This document shows, piece after piece, positions 17,060-24,116 of a stretch of DNA of 64,000 nt. The notes under the pieces are model-generated. The model had not been told where the DNA came from, did not search any database, and saw nothing but the letters and a program-made list of their open reading frames with translations. This DNA is from Roseimarinus sediminis. GTDB taxonomy: Bacteria > Bacteroidota > Bacteroidia > Bacteroidales > Prolixibacteraceae. Positions within the stretch are counted from its first letter, which is position 1. Every line of letters starts with the position of its first letter. The stretch is from positions 62,001 through 126,000 of the forward strand of contig NZ_JBNPXV010000010.1 of NCBI RefSeq assembly GCF_050433125.1, in the 5' to 3' direction. The position numbers and the translations under genes were made by a program.

Positions 17060-18292
17060 ATGTTGGAAAAATTAGGTTCAGTTTGCGATTTTCAAGGAGG
17101 TACACAACCACCAAAAAAAGAGTGGTCTGCCATAAAACTTGATGGTTATATAAGGATGCTTCAAATAAGAGATTTTACACAGCCAAAAGAGGAGTTTATT
17201 GGATATGTAAAAGATAAGGCCACTCTAAAAAAGTGTAATTCTGACGATATTTTAATTGGGAGATATGGAGCTTCAGTAGGTAAAATATTAACTGGTCTTA
17301 GCGGTGCATATAATGTTGCAATTATTAAAACAGTTCCAGATGATGAAAGGCTTGACAGAAAATATCTTTATCATTTTCTAATAAATCCAAGGTTTCAGAA
17401 TTTTATAAAGAATATTGGTGGTCGTGCCGCTCAGGCTGGATTCAATAAAACTGATATTATTGATTATCCGCTTTATGTGCCAAAAAAAGAAACTCAACTC
17501 CACATCGCCAACATCCTCACCAAAGCCGAGCGCCTGATAGCCCAGCGCAAAGAAAGCATCCGCCTGCTTGATGAATATTTAAAATCGGTGTTTTTGGAGA
17601 TGTTTGGTGACCCGGTAAGGAATGAAAAAAGTTGGACAAAAAACAATTTTGGAAATTATATTCTTAGAATAATAGCTGGTTCAAGCTATGGTGGAGAGCA
17701 AAAAGAAGAGCTAAACGATGATGAATATGGAGTATTAAAAGTTAGTGCAGTTACATGGGGAATATTTAATTCGAAGGAATTTAAAGTTGTAAAAAAAAGT
17801 AATTTGCGTGGAGAAATTATTTCTCCCCAAAAAGGAGATTTGTTATTTAGCAGAGCTAACACAAAGGAACTGGTTGGAGCCACTTGTATAGTTGACAAAG
17901 ATTATCCAAAATTATTTCTGCCAGACAAACTTTGGAATATTGTATTGGACGAAAACAAATTACAGAAATCATTTATTCATTTTCTTTTTAAACATCCTTC
18001 CTTCAAAATGGAGTTGACTAAAGGAGCAACTGGAACAAGTGGTTCAATGCTCAATATTTCAATGGAAAAACTTCGGAAAGTGAACGTTCCTGTTCCCCCT
18101 CTCGAACTTCAAACCAAATTCGTTCAAATCGTTGAAAAAACCGAAGCCCTCAAAACCCAATACCAACAAAGCTTGCAGGAGTTGGAAAACCTGTATGGTA
18201 GTTTAAGCCAAAAGGCTTTTAAAGGCGAGTTGAGTTTGAAAGATGAGGGTTTGTTAATGGCTGCGGAGCCGGAAACTAAATACGGCGTATAG
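17060..18292 (+). CDS. hsdS: Type I restriction system, S (specificity) subunit
   Basis: HsdS recognises the two halves of the target site. The 410-residue protein contains two target-recognition domains (about 1-145 and 190-355), each followed by a conserved helical spacer: ETQLHIANILTKAERLIAQR with LLDEYLKSVFLEMFGDP after the first, and ELQTKFVQIVEKTEALK with LENLYGSLSQKAFKGEL after the second. The start lies 2 bases after the hsdM stop, so the genes are coupled. The second domain and flanks are more AT-rich than the conserved spacers, as expected where recognition domains are exchanged. The recognised sequence cannot be read from the protein. Confidence 0.95.
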   Translation: MLEKLGSVCDFQGGTQPPKKEWSAIKLDGYIRMLQIRDFTQPKEEFIGYVKDKATLKKCNSDDILIGRYGASVGKILTGLSGAYNVAIIKTVPDDERLDRKYLYHFLINPRFQNFIKNIGGRAAQAGFNKTDIIDYPLYVPKKETQLHIANILTKAERLIAQRKESIRLLDEYLKSVFLEMFGDPVRNEKSWTKNNFGNYILRIIAGSSYGGEQKEELNDDEYGVLKVSAVTWGIFNSKEFKVVKKSNLRGEIISPQKGDLLFSRANTKELVGATCIVDKDYPKLFLPDKLWNIVLDENKLQKSFIHFLFKHPSFKMELTKGATGTSGSMLNISMEKLRKVNVPVPPLELQTKFVQIVEKTEALKTQYQQSLQELENLYGSLSQKAFKGELSLKDEGLLMAAEPETKYGV

Positions 18293-18294
18293 AA

Positions 18295-19350
18295 ATGGCA
18301 AGTGAAGCATTAATGACATACCAACAAGTAATAGAGTCTTTGAATAAGAAAGGACGGCAGAAACATTTATTGCTTGGTAATGGATTCAGTATGTCATATG
18401 ATTCAGGCATTTTTTCATATAATGCATTAAGCGAGTTTCTTGAAAACTTGGATAATGACATACTTCAAAAGCTTTTTCAGATAATCAAAACAAGCAACTT
18501 TGAATTATTGATGGAGCAACTCGACAATGTGGCTCAAATAGCAGAAGTTTTTGAAGCAGATAAAAAAGTTGTTGCTAATATTCGGAAAGCTACAGAAACC
18601 CTTAAAGAAAGTCTGATTGAAGCTATCAAAGAACTTCATCCGGAGCATGTTTTTGAAATTCCTGAAGAAAAAAGTAAAGCATGTGCAATTTTCCTGAATG
18701 AATTTCTATCAAAAGACGGTTACATCTTTACAACCAATTATGATTTATTACTCTATTGGGTTTTAATGAGAAATCAACTTGACCGCATGGGCGATGGTTT
18801 CGGGCGTGAAACAGATGATACTGATGAATGGATTGAACCCGAAGAAAGAGATTGGTCTGAATTGCGTTGGGGTAAAAATAGTGACTCACAATCCATTTTC
18901 TATATTCATGGAGCACTTCATTTATTCGACACAGGAATTTATGTAATTAAAGAAGAATACAATAGTGAACATGTGTTGCTTGAGAATGTGAAAGAAAGAA
19001 TGGAACGCAAGGAATATCCGATTTTTGTAACTGCGGGAAACGGAGAAGAAAAGCTAAGTCACATTCGCCATAATCGATATTTATCATATTGCTACGACAC
19101 GCTTTCAAACATTGAAGGTACATTGATTTGTTTCGGTTTTGGTTTCGGCGCATATGACGAACATATTATTGCTGCTATCAATAAAGCTGCAAAAAAGAAG
19201 AAAGATAAAGATGGTAAATGGCACATATTAAACAGCATTTACATTGGTGTTTATTCTGATTCAGATTTGAAACACTTAAAATCAATAGAAAGTAAGTTTA
19301 AATGCTATGTCCGATATTTTGATGCTAAAACTGCAAATGTATGGGGATAA
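18295..19350 (+). CDS. DUF4917 family protein with SIR2-like motifs
   Basis: The 351-residue protein starts 2 bases after the hsdS stop and is therefore part of the restriction operon. It matches the DUF4917 pattern and shows the marks of a SIR2-like nucleotide-binding fold: LLLGNGFS (Gly28-Ser32), a central TTNYD (146-150), IHGALH (His205-Gly206) and GFGFG (281-285). SIR2-like domains in several phage-defence systems cleave NAD+; whether this protein does so is an inference. As the last gene of a type I operon it could be a second line of defence that acts when restriction fails. Two alternative explanations are a regulator of the operon or an unrelated cargo gene. Confidence 0.75.
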   Translation: MASEALMTYQQVIESLNKKGRQKHLLLGNGFSMSYDSGIFSYNALSEFLENLDNDILQKLFQIIKTSNFELLMEQLDNVAQIAEVFEADKKVVANIRKATETLKESLIEAIKELHPEHVFEIPEEKSKACAIFLNEFLSKDGYIFTTNYDLLLYWVLMRNQLDRMGDGFGRETDDTDEWIEPEERDWSELRWGKNSDSQSIFYIHGALHLFDTGIYVIKEEYNSEHVLLENVKERMERKEYPIFVTAGNGEEKLSHIRHNRYLSYCYDTLSNIEGTLICFGFGFGAYDEHIIAAINKAAKKKKDKDGKWHILNSIYIGVYSDSDLKHLKSIESKFKCYVRYFDAKTANVWG

Positions 19351-19715
19351 GTCAATCCTCGCGCCCCACAACATGCAGAATAATCCCAAACGCCTGATTC
19401 AGATCTCCGTGCCATTTAAATGGTAGCCTGGTAATTAAGTGGAGCAGTTGCCGCAGTAATTTATCTGCGACTCATTCCGCAAAACGGATCCCGAAAATCG
19501 GGATCCGTTTTGCTACAACTTCCAATTCGGGAGTTTTCGATGAACAGGAAAATCGATTTTTTAAGAGCAAAAGCCTCTTCCGTAAAAACCAAGCTTGCTT
19601 TTGGTCAAAACCAAGCTTGATATTGAGTGAAACCTAGCTAGGTTTTGAGTGAAACCAAGCTAGGTTTTAGGTGAAACCAAGCTAGGTTTTGGGTAAAACC
19701 AAGCTTGATATTCAT
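19351..19715. other. Intergenic region between DUF4917 and HU genes
   Basis: The 365 bases hold, in order, the sequence resembling 11828-11880, a 16-bp hairpin (19479-19513) and a six-unit array of 21-23 bp repeats (19585-19716). No coding frame is supported. Confidence 0.6.
19479..19513. terminator. Strong hairpin, probable bidirectional terminator
   Basis: Arms GCAAAACGGATCCCGA (19479-19494) and TCGGGATCCGTTTTGC (19498-19513) pair perfectly over 16 bp with a 3-base loop. The A4/T4 tracts at the base of the stem fit a terminator usable from both sides, between the restriction operon and the convergent HU gene. Confidence 0.75.
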
Positions 19716-19716
19716 C
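19585..19716 (+). repeat. Array of six 21-23 bp repeats next to the HU gene
   Basis: Six tandem units of the form (TTGAGTG)AAACCAAGCTAGGTTT or AAAACCAAGCTTGATATT follow each other with little drift; some contain perfect palindromes such as AACCTAGCTAGGTT. The last unit touches the HU stop codon. The head TTGAGTGAA is shared with the 21-bp units at 20341-20394 on the other side of the HU gene. Confidence 0.8.
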
Positions 19717-20105
19717 TAAGAGCTGATTTTGTTAAATCCGGCCTGTTCAAGCGCATGAAGAATGCGCTTACCCGGCCTGTAGTTCACACTTACACTTTTA
19801 ATAGAAGCAGCAGATACTTTATCGGCCGACTCCTCACCCCGACTACTAAGAGACGGGTACAGACTTCCCAATTTTTCAAGCCTTACAATCCGGCTTTGGG
19901 ACAATTTTGTCTGGATCACATTTTCCAGGGCAATGATGACGCCCCGAATATCAGACTCAGACAACGCACTGAACTTTTCTATGTCAGCAACCAGTTCGTC
20001 AATGGTAGCTTCTTTACCATTAACAACATGCGCATAGAACTTTTTCTCGCCACCACCGGCTATGCCGGGCTGAGCTTTTTCAACAATTTTGAAATCTATA
20101 GACAT
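19716..20105 (-). CDS. HU-like (HU-HIG family) DNA-binding protein
   Basis: The 129-residue protein has the layout of the Bacteroidota HU-related family: a short N-terminal beta extension (KKFYAHVVNGKEATIDELVADI), an HU helical part, then SQSRIVRLEKLGSLYPSLSS, which corresponds to the start of the HU beta arm, and a closing VNYRPGKRILHAL. Such proteins bind DNA as dimers and often sit in accessory regions; their targets are mostly unknown. The gene converges on the restriction operon and has related 21-22 bp repeat arrays directly beyond its stop and upstream of its start, so the arrays could be its binding sites (inference). Confidence 0.85.
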   Translation of the reverse strand: MSIDFKIVEKAQPGIAGGGEKKFYAHVVNGKEATIDELVADIEKFSALSESDIRGVIIALENVIQTKLSQSRIVRLEKLGSLYPSLSSRGEESADKVSAASIKSVSVNYRPGKRILHALEQAGFNKISS

Positions 20106-20957
20106 ACAATTATAGAAATTTAAGATTAAAAACCTGAAAGCGGCATTGCTTCCGAATCATACAGAATCGATGGCACAAGGTCCGCTTACAGCTAATTTGA
20201 GAGGCTTTTGCTTTCTTATCTTATCATTTCTAATTCTTTCTTTTTATTTATCCGGATTTGCTGCTGCCTTCATAAGTGCATAACAGTCAGCATCAAAAAC
20301 AATTAAAAGTTAACTGCTTTCAGGCGCTTTTGAAAAAAAATTGAGTGAATGGCCGGAAATATTGAGTGAATGGACGTTTTTATTGAGTAAACAGAATTCG
20401 CCCCCGGTTTGTAAGTGATACGCAGTGGCTAATGTCTGAAATAAAGACCGTCTCCCGCTAATTGTGTAAACCCGGTTTATTAATATAGTTCAAATCGTTC
20501 ATCAAAAATAATTAGAAATTGATTCAGGATCATTCCCCAGTCACGGAAGAGGTGGCATTCTTCCATCACCCCACCTCCTGTTGTGTTCTATTGTTTCTAT
20601 TGTGGTTTTCGTCGAGTGTCTGAGTTTCTGTGTGCATAAGTTCATTATTTTATAAGCTCTCTTAAAGGTTAACAACTGTTTTCCATCGCTTCCAATTACT
20701 TTCTATTGCTTCGATGCATTTGCTATAGCGGTTAATTTTTGAGTGCATGAGTTCATAGATACATAAGAAGCCCTCTGTAAGAACCGTTTACAATTAGACG
20801 TGGCAAGCTGTTAAAAAGCAGCTGTGTTGAGTCTACTTTTACTCACGCCCTTTCAGCTGTTGCTTTGTATCCTGTGTCTTTTGTCTTAGGTCTTGTGTCT
20901 TCAATGAACAAAATTCACAGAAAAGCTTTGTATCATTGTATACCAAAACAAAGAGTG
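20106..20957. other. Right boundary region of the accessory island
   Basis: The 850 bases contain no secure gene. They hold the HU promoter region, three 21-bp units (20341-20403), then host-like non-coding sequence with loosely repeated phrases (GAGTTTCTGTGTGCATAAGTTC near 20623 resembling GAGTGCATGAGTTCATAGAT near 20742) and a low-complexity TCTTGTGTCTT stretch at 20875-20902. The last overlaps an upstream extension of the AraC reading frame. Confidence 0.5.
20341..20403 (+). repeat. Three 21-bp repeats; right copy of the island-flanking sequence
   Basis: TTGAGTGAATGGCCGGAAATA, TTGAGTGAATGGACGTTTTTA and a degenerate TTGAGTAAACAG unit stand head to tail. Positions 20347-20394 match 9553-9600 in inverted orientation at 35 of 48 bases by hand count. 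Confidence 0.7.
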
Positions 20958-21524
20958 ATGTCACAGAAGCTTCCAATCAAAAACATGGTTTGCCCGCGCT
21001 GCATTGCCACCGTAGAGCAGTTGTTCATGCAGGAGCAAATTCCTGTTCGCTATGTCAAACTGGGTGAAGTTGAAACGCTTGATAAGCTGGATGAGCAACA
21101 GCTTCGCACCATTGAACAGGAACTAAAAACAAGGGGCTTTGAACTGTTAAAAGACCACAACGCCGTTTTGATCAGTAAAATAAAAAGCATCATTATCGAT
21201 CAGGTGCATCATCACGACGAGCGGCTCCATATCAACTTTTCGACCCTGCTTTCCGGGCAGCTGCATCACGACTACAGTGCACTCAGCAAATTGTTTTCGT
21301 CGGTCGAAGGCATTACCATTGAGCGCTACCTGGTGAAACAGCGCATCGAAAAAGTAAAGGAACTGCTATTTTACAACCAGCTCACGCTGTCGGAGATTGC
21401 CTTTAGGATGAACTACAGCAGCGCAGCCCACCTGTCGGCCCAGTTTAAAAAAGAGACCGGCATGACGCCTTCCGAATTCAGAAAAATGCGAAAGCCGGGC
21501 CACCAGCCCCTCGATTTGATTTAG
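20958..21524 (+). CDS. AraC-family regulator with metal-binding-like N-terminus
   Basis: The frame is open from 20865, but the first 31 codons cover low-complexity repeat DNA, so the ATG at 20958 (MSQKLPIKNMVCPRCIATVE) is chosen, giving 188 residues. Residues 1-70 look like a heavy-metal-associated fold with MVCPRC (CxxC). The C-terminal 100 residues are an AraC helix-turn-helix pair (LSEIAFRMNYSSAAHLSAQF, then KKETGMTPSEFRKM). This combination is common in Bacteroidota next to copper-export or cation genes; here no such gene is adjacent, so its target is unknown. Confidence 0.85.
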   Translation: MSQKLPIKNMVCPRCIATVEQLFMQEQIPVRYVKLGEVETLDKLDEQQLRTIEQELKTRGFELLKDHNAVLISKIKSIIIDQVHHHDERLHINFSTLLSGQLHHDYSALSKLFSSVEGITIERYLVKQRIEKVKELLFYNQLTLSEIAFRMNYSSAAHLSAQFKKETGMTPSEFRKMRKPGHQPLDLI

Positions 21525-21631
21525 TGCGTTCAAAGACACAAAAGAAAAATGACAAACTAGAAAATCGAATTTTAAATGCTAAAGTTGCTTCCGGAAAAAT
21601 ACTATCTTCATTAAAAATTTAAACACGAAAG

Positions 21632-22474
21632 ATGATATTAATAGCTGAAAGCGGATCGACCAAGACGCAGTGGTGCATGGTGTCGGAGCAGGAAATTGTT
21701 TCACTGGTCAATACGCCGGGTATTAACCCGGTATTGCTGTCGACCAATGAAATCATCAATCTGATTCATCCCATTGTTTCCGAAACCGACCAAATTATCT
21801 TCGACGATGTTTACTATTACGGAGCGGGTTGTTCATCGCCGGTGAATGCAGGTAAAATCCGTTCGGCTCTCGAAGCGGTGGTAGCCTGTGAAAGGATACA
21901 TATTGATACCGATCTGAAAGCAGCCTGTCTGGGCCTGGCCGGTCATGAACCCGGCATGATTGCACTTTTGGGTACCGGCTCCAATTCATGCATTTGGGAC
22001 GGGAAGCAGATTCAGGCGAAAATTCCCTCGCTGGGCTACATTCTGGGCGACGAAGGAGGTGGTGTTTCCATTGGCAAAAAACTACTTGCCGACTATCTGC
22101 GCCTGCTGATGCCCGAAGAATTACGCAGCAGCTTTGCCCAAAAATACGACATCGATACTCCATACGTACTTGAAAGGGTTTACCAGGGCCAGATGCCCAA
22201 CCGCTTTTTAGCCGGTTTTGCTCCCTTTGCCGAAGAACACATCGGGCACCCCTATTGTCTTTCGCTGGTAAATGAACAGTTCAAAGCCTTTTTTAACAGC
22301 AACCTGCTGCGTTATCCCAATTACCGGAATTACCCGCTAAGTTTTTGCGGATCGATTGCCATGTGCCATGCCGATCTGCTCGAAGCGCTTTGTAAGGAAC
22401 ATCAGCTCAGCATCAACAAAATGGTAAAGGCACCGATTGACGATCTGGCCCTTTATCATCAGCATTTGCTTTAA
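21632..22474 (+). CDS. BadF/BadG-type ATPase, N-acetylglucosamine-kinase-like
   Basis: The 280-residue protein belongs to the ASKHA sugar-kinase fold: phosphate-1 loop ILIAESGSTKTQWCMV, the DTDLKAACLGLAG segment with the catalytic-type Asp, phosphate-2 loop ALLGTGSNS, and LGDEGGGVSIGKKLL. In this group the close relatives phosphorylate N-acetylglucosamine or related amino sugars. It stands alone, without a murein-recycling neighbour, and is tail-to-tail with the DUF4294 gene one base away, so context does not narrow the substrate. Confidence 0.8.
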   Translation: MILIAESGSTKTQWCMVSEQEIVSLVNTPGINPVLLSTNEIINLIHPIVSETDQIIFDDVYYYGAGCSSPVNAGKIRSALEAVVACERIHIDTDLKAACLGLAGHEPGMIALLGTGSNSCIWDGKQIQAKIPSLGYILGDEGGGVSIGKKLLADYLRLLMPEELRSSFAQKYDIDTPYVLERVYQGQMPNRFLAGFAPFAEEHIGHPYCLSLVNEQFKAFFNSNLLRYPNYRNYPLSFCGSIAMCHADLLEALCKEHQLSINKMVKAPIDDLALYHQHLL

Positions 22475-22475
22475 A

Positions 22476-23027
22476 TTATTGCTGCTTGTAAACCGGTTCA
22501 ATTTTTAGCAGAATGTGCTCCAGCATGGGGTTTTCTTCCGGATTGTAATCGGCTTTAAGGTTGGTAAAATGAAGGTGGGCGGCGATCTGCCATAGCCCGG
22601 CCCTGAATCCGTTCCGGTATTCTTTGATCAAATCGTAGGGAGTTACATTCAGTTCACGGGTAATCAATTTTAAGAAGAGCCGCCCCTGACGCGAATTGAT
22701 GTCTGAAAGATGGTGAAGGTATTTTTTCTTGGTCTCATTTTCATACCATTTCAAAAAAGCTTCTTTCTCATCGCCCTTATACATTGGCAATTCACGGTTT
22801 ACCTTCTCGTATTCCTTTTTCACAATCAGAACCAGCGGATATACCTTGTGGAGGTCCTCTTCCATTTGCCGGTATTGTTCCCGTTGCTTTTCGCTTTCAA
22901 AAGGAAAGGGTTCAATCACCACCACCTCGTCGATCAACAGGTTGATCATGGCCGAATCGGCTTCCTGCTGGGCCAAAATTATATTGGCCCACAAAAACAG
23001 CAAAAAGGTGATGGTCAGGTAGCGCAT
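22476..23027 (-). CDS. DUF4294 family exported protein
   Basis: The frame opens at 23138, but the ATG at 23027 begins a good signal peptide (MRYLTITFLLFLWANIILAQ), so it is chosen, giving 183 residues. The mature part (DEVVVIEPFPFESEKQREQYRQ, VYPLVLIVKKEYEKV, LNVTPYDLIKEYRNGFRAGLWQ) matches the DUF4294 pattern found throughout Bacteroidota; no function is established. It starts 10 bases after the stop of the HipB-like gene and is probably cotranscribed with it. Confidence 0.8.
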   Translation of the reverse strand: MRYLTITFLLFLWANIILAQQEADSAMINLLIDEVVVIEPFPFESEKQREQYRQMEEDLHKVYPLVLIVKKEYEKVNRELPMYKGDEKEAFLKWYENETKKKYLHHLSDINSRQGRLFLKLITRELNVTPYDLIKEYRNGFRAGLWQIAAHLHFTNLKADYNPEENPMLEHILLKIEPVYKQQ

Positions 23028-23037
23028 GCGATTGTTT

Positions 23038-23325
23038 TCATTTCCTGCTTGTATTACTGAAAAGTTTTTCAATATCCTCATTGATATCGATAACAAACAG
23101 CTTTTCAAAATCGTTGAGGCAAGCGAGCAGATGGGCAAGTTTTAGTAAGGACTCCAAAGAAATTTGTCCGCTTTGTTCAAAGCGCTTAATAGAGCCCAAC
23201 GAAACACCCGACCGTTTGGCAAGCTCTGCCTGGCTCAGCTTTTTCTTTTTTCTGAGTTGTTTATGCCTCGATGCTATTTCGTGCATAACATCGGATGGTA
23301 GTTTATTGGTGCTAAATCGATTCAC
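23038..23325 (-). CDS. XRE-family repressor, HipB-like, without a partner toxin
   Basis: The 95-residue protein is a compact helix-turn-helix repressor (QLRKKKKLSQAELAKRSGVS and GSIKRFEQSGQISLESLLKLA, residues ~25-70) of the kind that acts as the antitoxin in HipBA-type modules. No hipA-like kinase follows; the next gene is DUF4294. It may be an orphan regulator or the remains of a toxin-antitoxin pair. A 22-bp palindrome with a good -7 element lies just upstream, so autoregulation is likely. Confidence 0.8.
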   Translation of the reverse strand: MNRFSTNKLPSDVMHEIASRHKQLRKKKKLSQAELAKRSGVSLGSIKRFEQSGQISLESLLKLAHLLACLNDFEKLFVIDINEDIEKLFSNTSRK

Positions 23326-23342
23326 TTGGATAAAATATTAGC

Positions 23343-23387
23343 CAAATATAGCCATTTATGCACAAAATAGATAATATATTATCTATT
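23343..23387 (-). promoter_or_regulatory. Promoter and palindromic operator of the HipB-like gene
   Basis: A perfect 22-bp palindrome, core ATAGATAATATATTATCTAT, lies at 23366-23387, about 40 bases before the start codon. Between it and the gene, the minus strand carries TATATTTG (23350-23343), an exact TAnnTTTG. The operator therefore covers the upstream promoter element. Confidence 0.7.
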
Positions 23388-23596
23388 AATCTTCAATAAA
23401 CCTGAAGTGTGGCCACTCCCATAACACTTCGTACCGGCAAACAATGCATAAATTTTCCTATAGGGTTATGAGTCTGTTTTAGTTCTTTTAATGTAATCAA
23501 ACAAGAAGTTCAAAGCTACAAGTCTTCCAGTATCATCTTGAGCACTGCCTGGGCCGAAACCACGCGGTTGGCCGCTTCTGAGATCACAATTGAAAA
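23388..23596 (-). pseudogene. Duplicated fragments of the argF' 3' end
   Basis: Bases 23516-23594 repeat the last 79 bases of argF' (24117-24195) with two differences, including the stop codon, and encode SIVISEAANRVV...LKMILEDL. A second, shorter fragment at 23433-23455 repeats 24241-24263 with one difference and encodes the KFMHCLPV motif. The order of the two fragments is the reverse of that in argF', so at least two events are needed. Neither can make a protein. Confidence 0.85.
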
Positions 23597-23851
23597 CTAC
23601 ATTTTACCATATCGACCTTCTAAAATCCCAATTACAGACAGGTCTTCGTCTAAATCAGGCCAATGTAAACCGGTGCCACCACAAATGATCTCAATATTGT
23701 TTAATTGCTCAGTATTAGCTTTCTTAAATTTTGAATTTAAATAGATTGGAAAACGCACTTCTTTTTCGTCTGACAACTTAAAGCAAATATGATCCTTCTC
23801 ATACCAGGCTTTTGTTGCAATATGGTTTAACTCAGCTATTGTGTACTTCAT
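23597..23851 (-). CDS. DUF2442 family protein
   Basis: The 84-residue protein has the DUF2442 pattern (HICFKLSDEKEVRFPIYL... INNIEIICGGTGLHWPDLDEDLS in type). DUF2442 genes usually follow DUF4160 genes, and the pair is commonly treated as a toxin-antitoxin-like unit; its action has not been shown here. The start overlaps the end of the DUF4160 frame by 20 bases, as in a coupled pair. The stop abuts the duplicated argF' end, so the pair lies exactly between the two 79-bp copies. Confidence 0.8.
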   Translation of the reverse strand: MKYTIAELNHIATKAWYEKDHICFKLSDEKEVRFPIYLNSKFKKANTEQLNNIEIICGGTGLHWPDLDEDLSVIGILEGRYGKM

Positions 23852-24068
23852 CCCACTTCGATTTTATTAATTCAAGACTTTCAAGAACTAACTGTTCTGC
23901 CATCCTCAAGTCAGAAACCTACATGCCCTGAGCATATTCCAACTCTACAGGTTCTATCCAAAACTTAGCAAAACCTCCTGCCTTCCTAACATGTATATGC
24001 ACTGGTTCACTTCCTTCATTGGAATAAAAGAAAAATACAAATCCATATTTTCGAAAGACTTCAGGCAT
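23832..24068 (-). pseudogene. DUF4160 gene with an in-frame TAG
   Basis: From the ATG at 24068 the minus strand reads MPEVFRKYGFVFFFYSNEGS, then EPVHIHVRKAGGFAKFWIEP, VELEYAQGM, a TAG at 23921-23919 (codon 50), and continues VSDLRMAEQLVLESLELIKS to a TGA at 23832. Both halves match DUF4160 (H-x-H motif; the final helix before DUF2442). The TAG replaces a position where Lys would fit, needing one base change. The gene is most simply a recent pseudogene with DUF2442 left intact. Confidence 0.75.
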
Positions 24069-24116
24069 AACAAATACAAAGTTAGAAAAACCAGATCAAG
24101 AATAATATTCAATAAA

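Noticed and set aside
19251..19268. ATTCTGATTCAGAT in the DUF4917 gene resembling the HsdM palindromic element
   Set aside because: The match stops before the GAC end, has no second arm, and the residues (VYSDSDLKHL) fit the domain without an insertion.
19585..19716. Regular 22-bp array resembling a CRISPR
   Set aside because: There are no unique spacers: the units follow each other directly, vary internally and are too short. No cas gene is present.
8737..20957. Search for integrase, transposase or tRNA att site at the island ends
   Set aside because: No recombinase gene and no tRNA was seen; the inverted 48-bp sequences are the only end-like feature.
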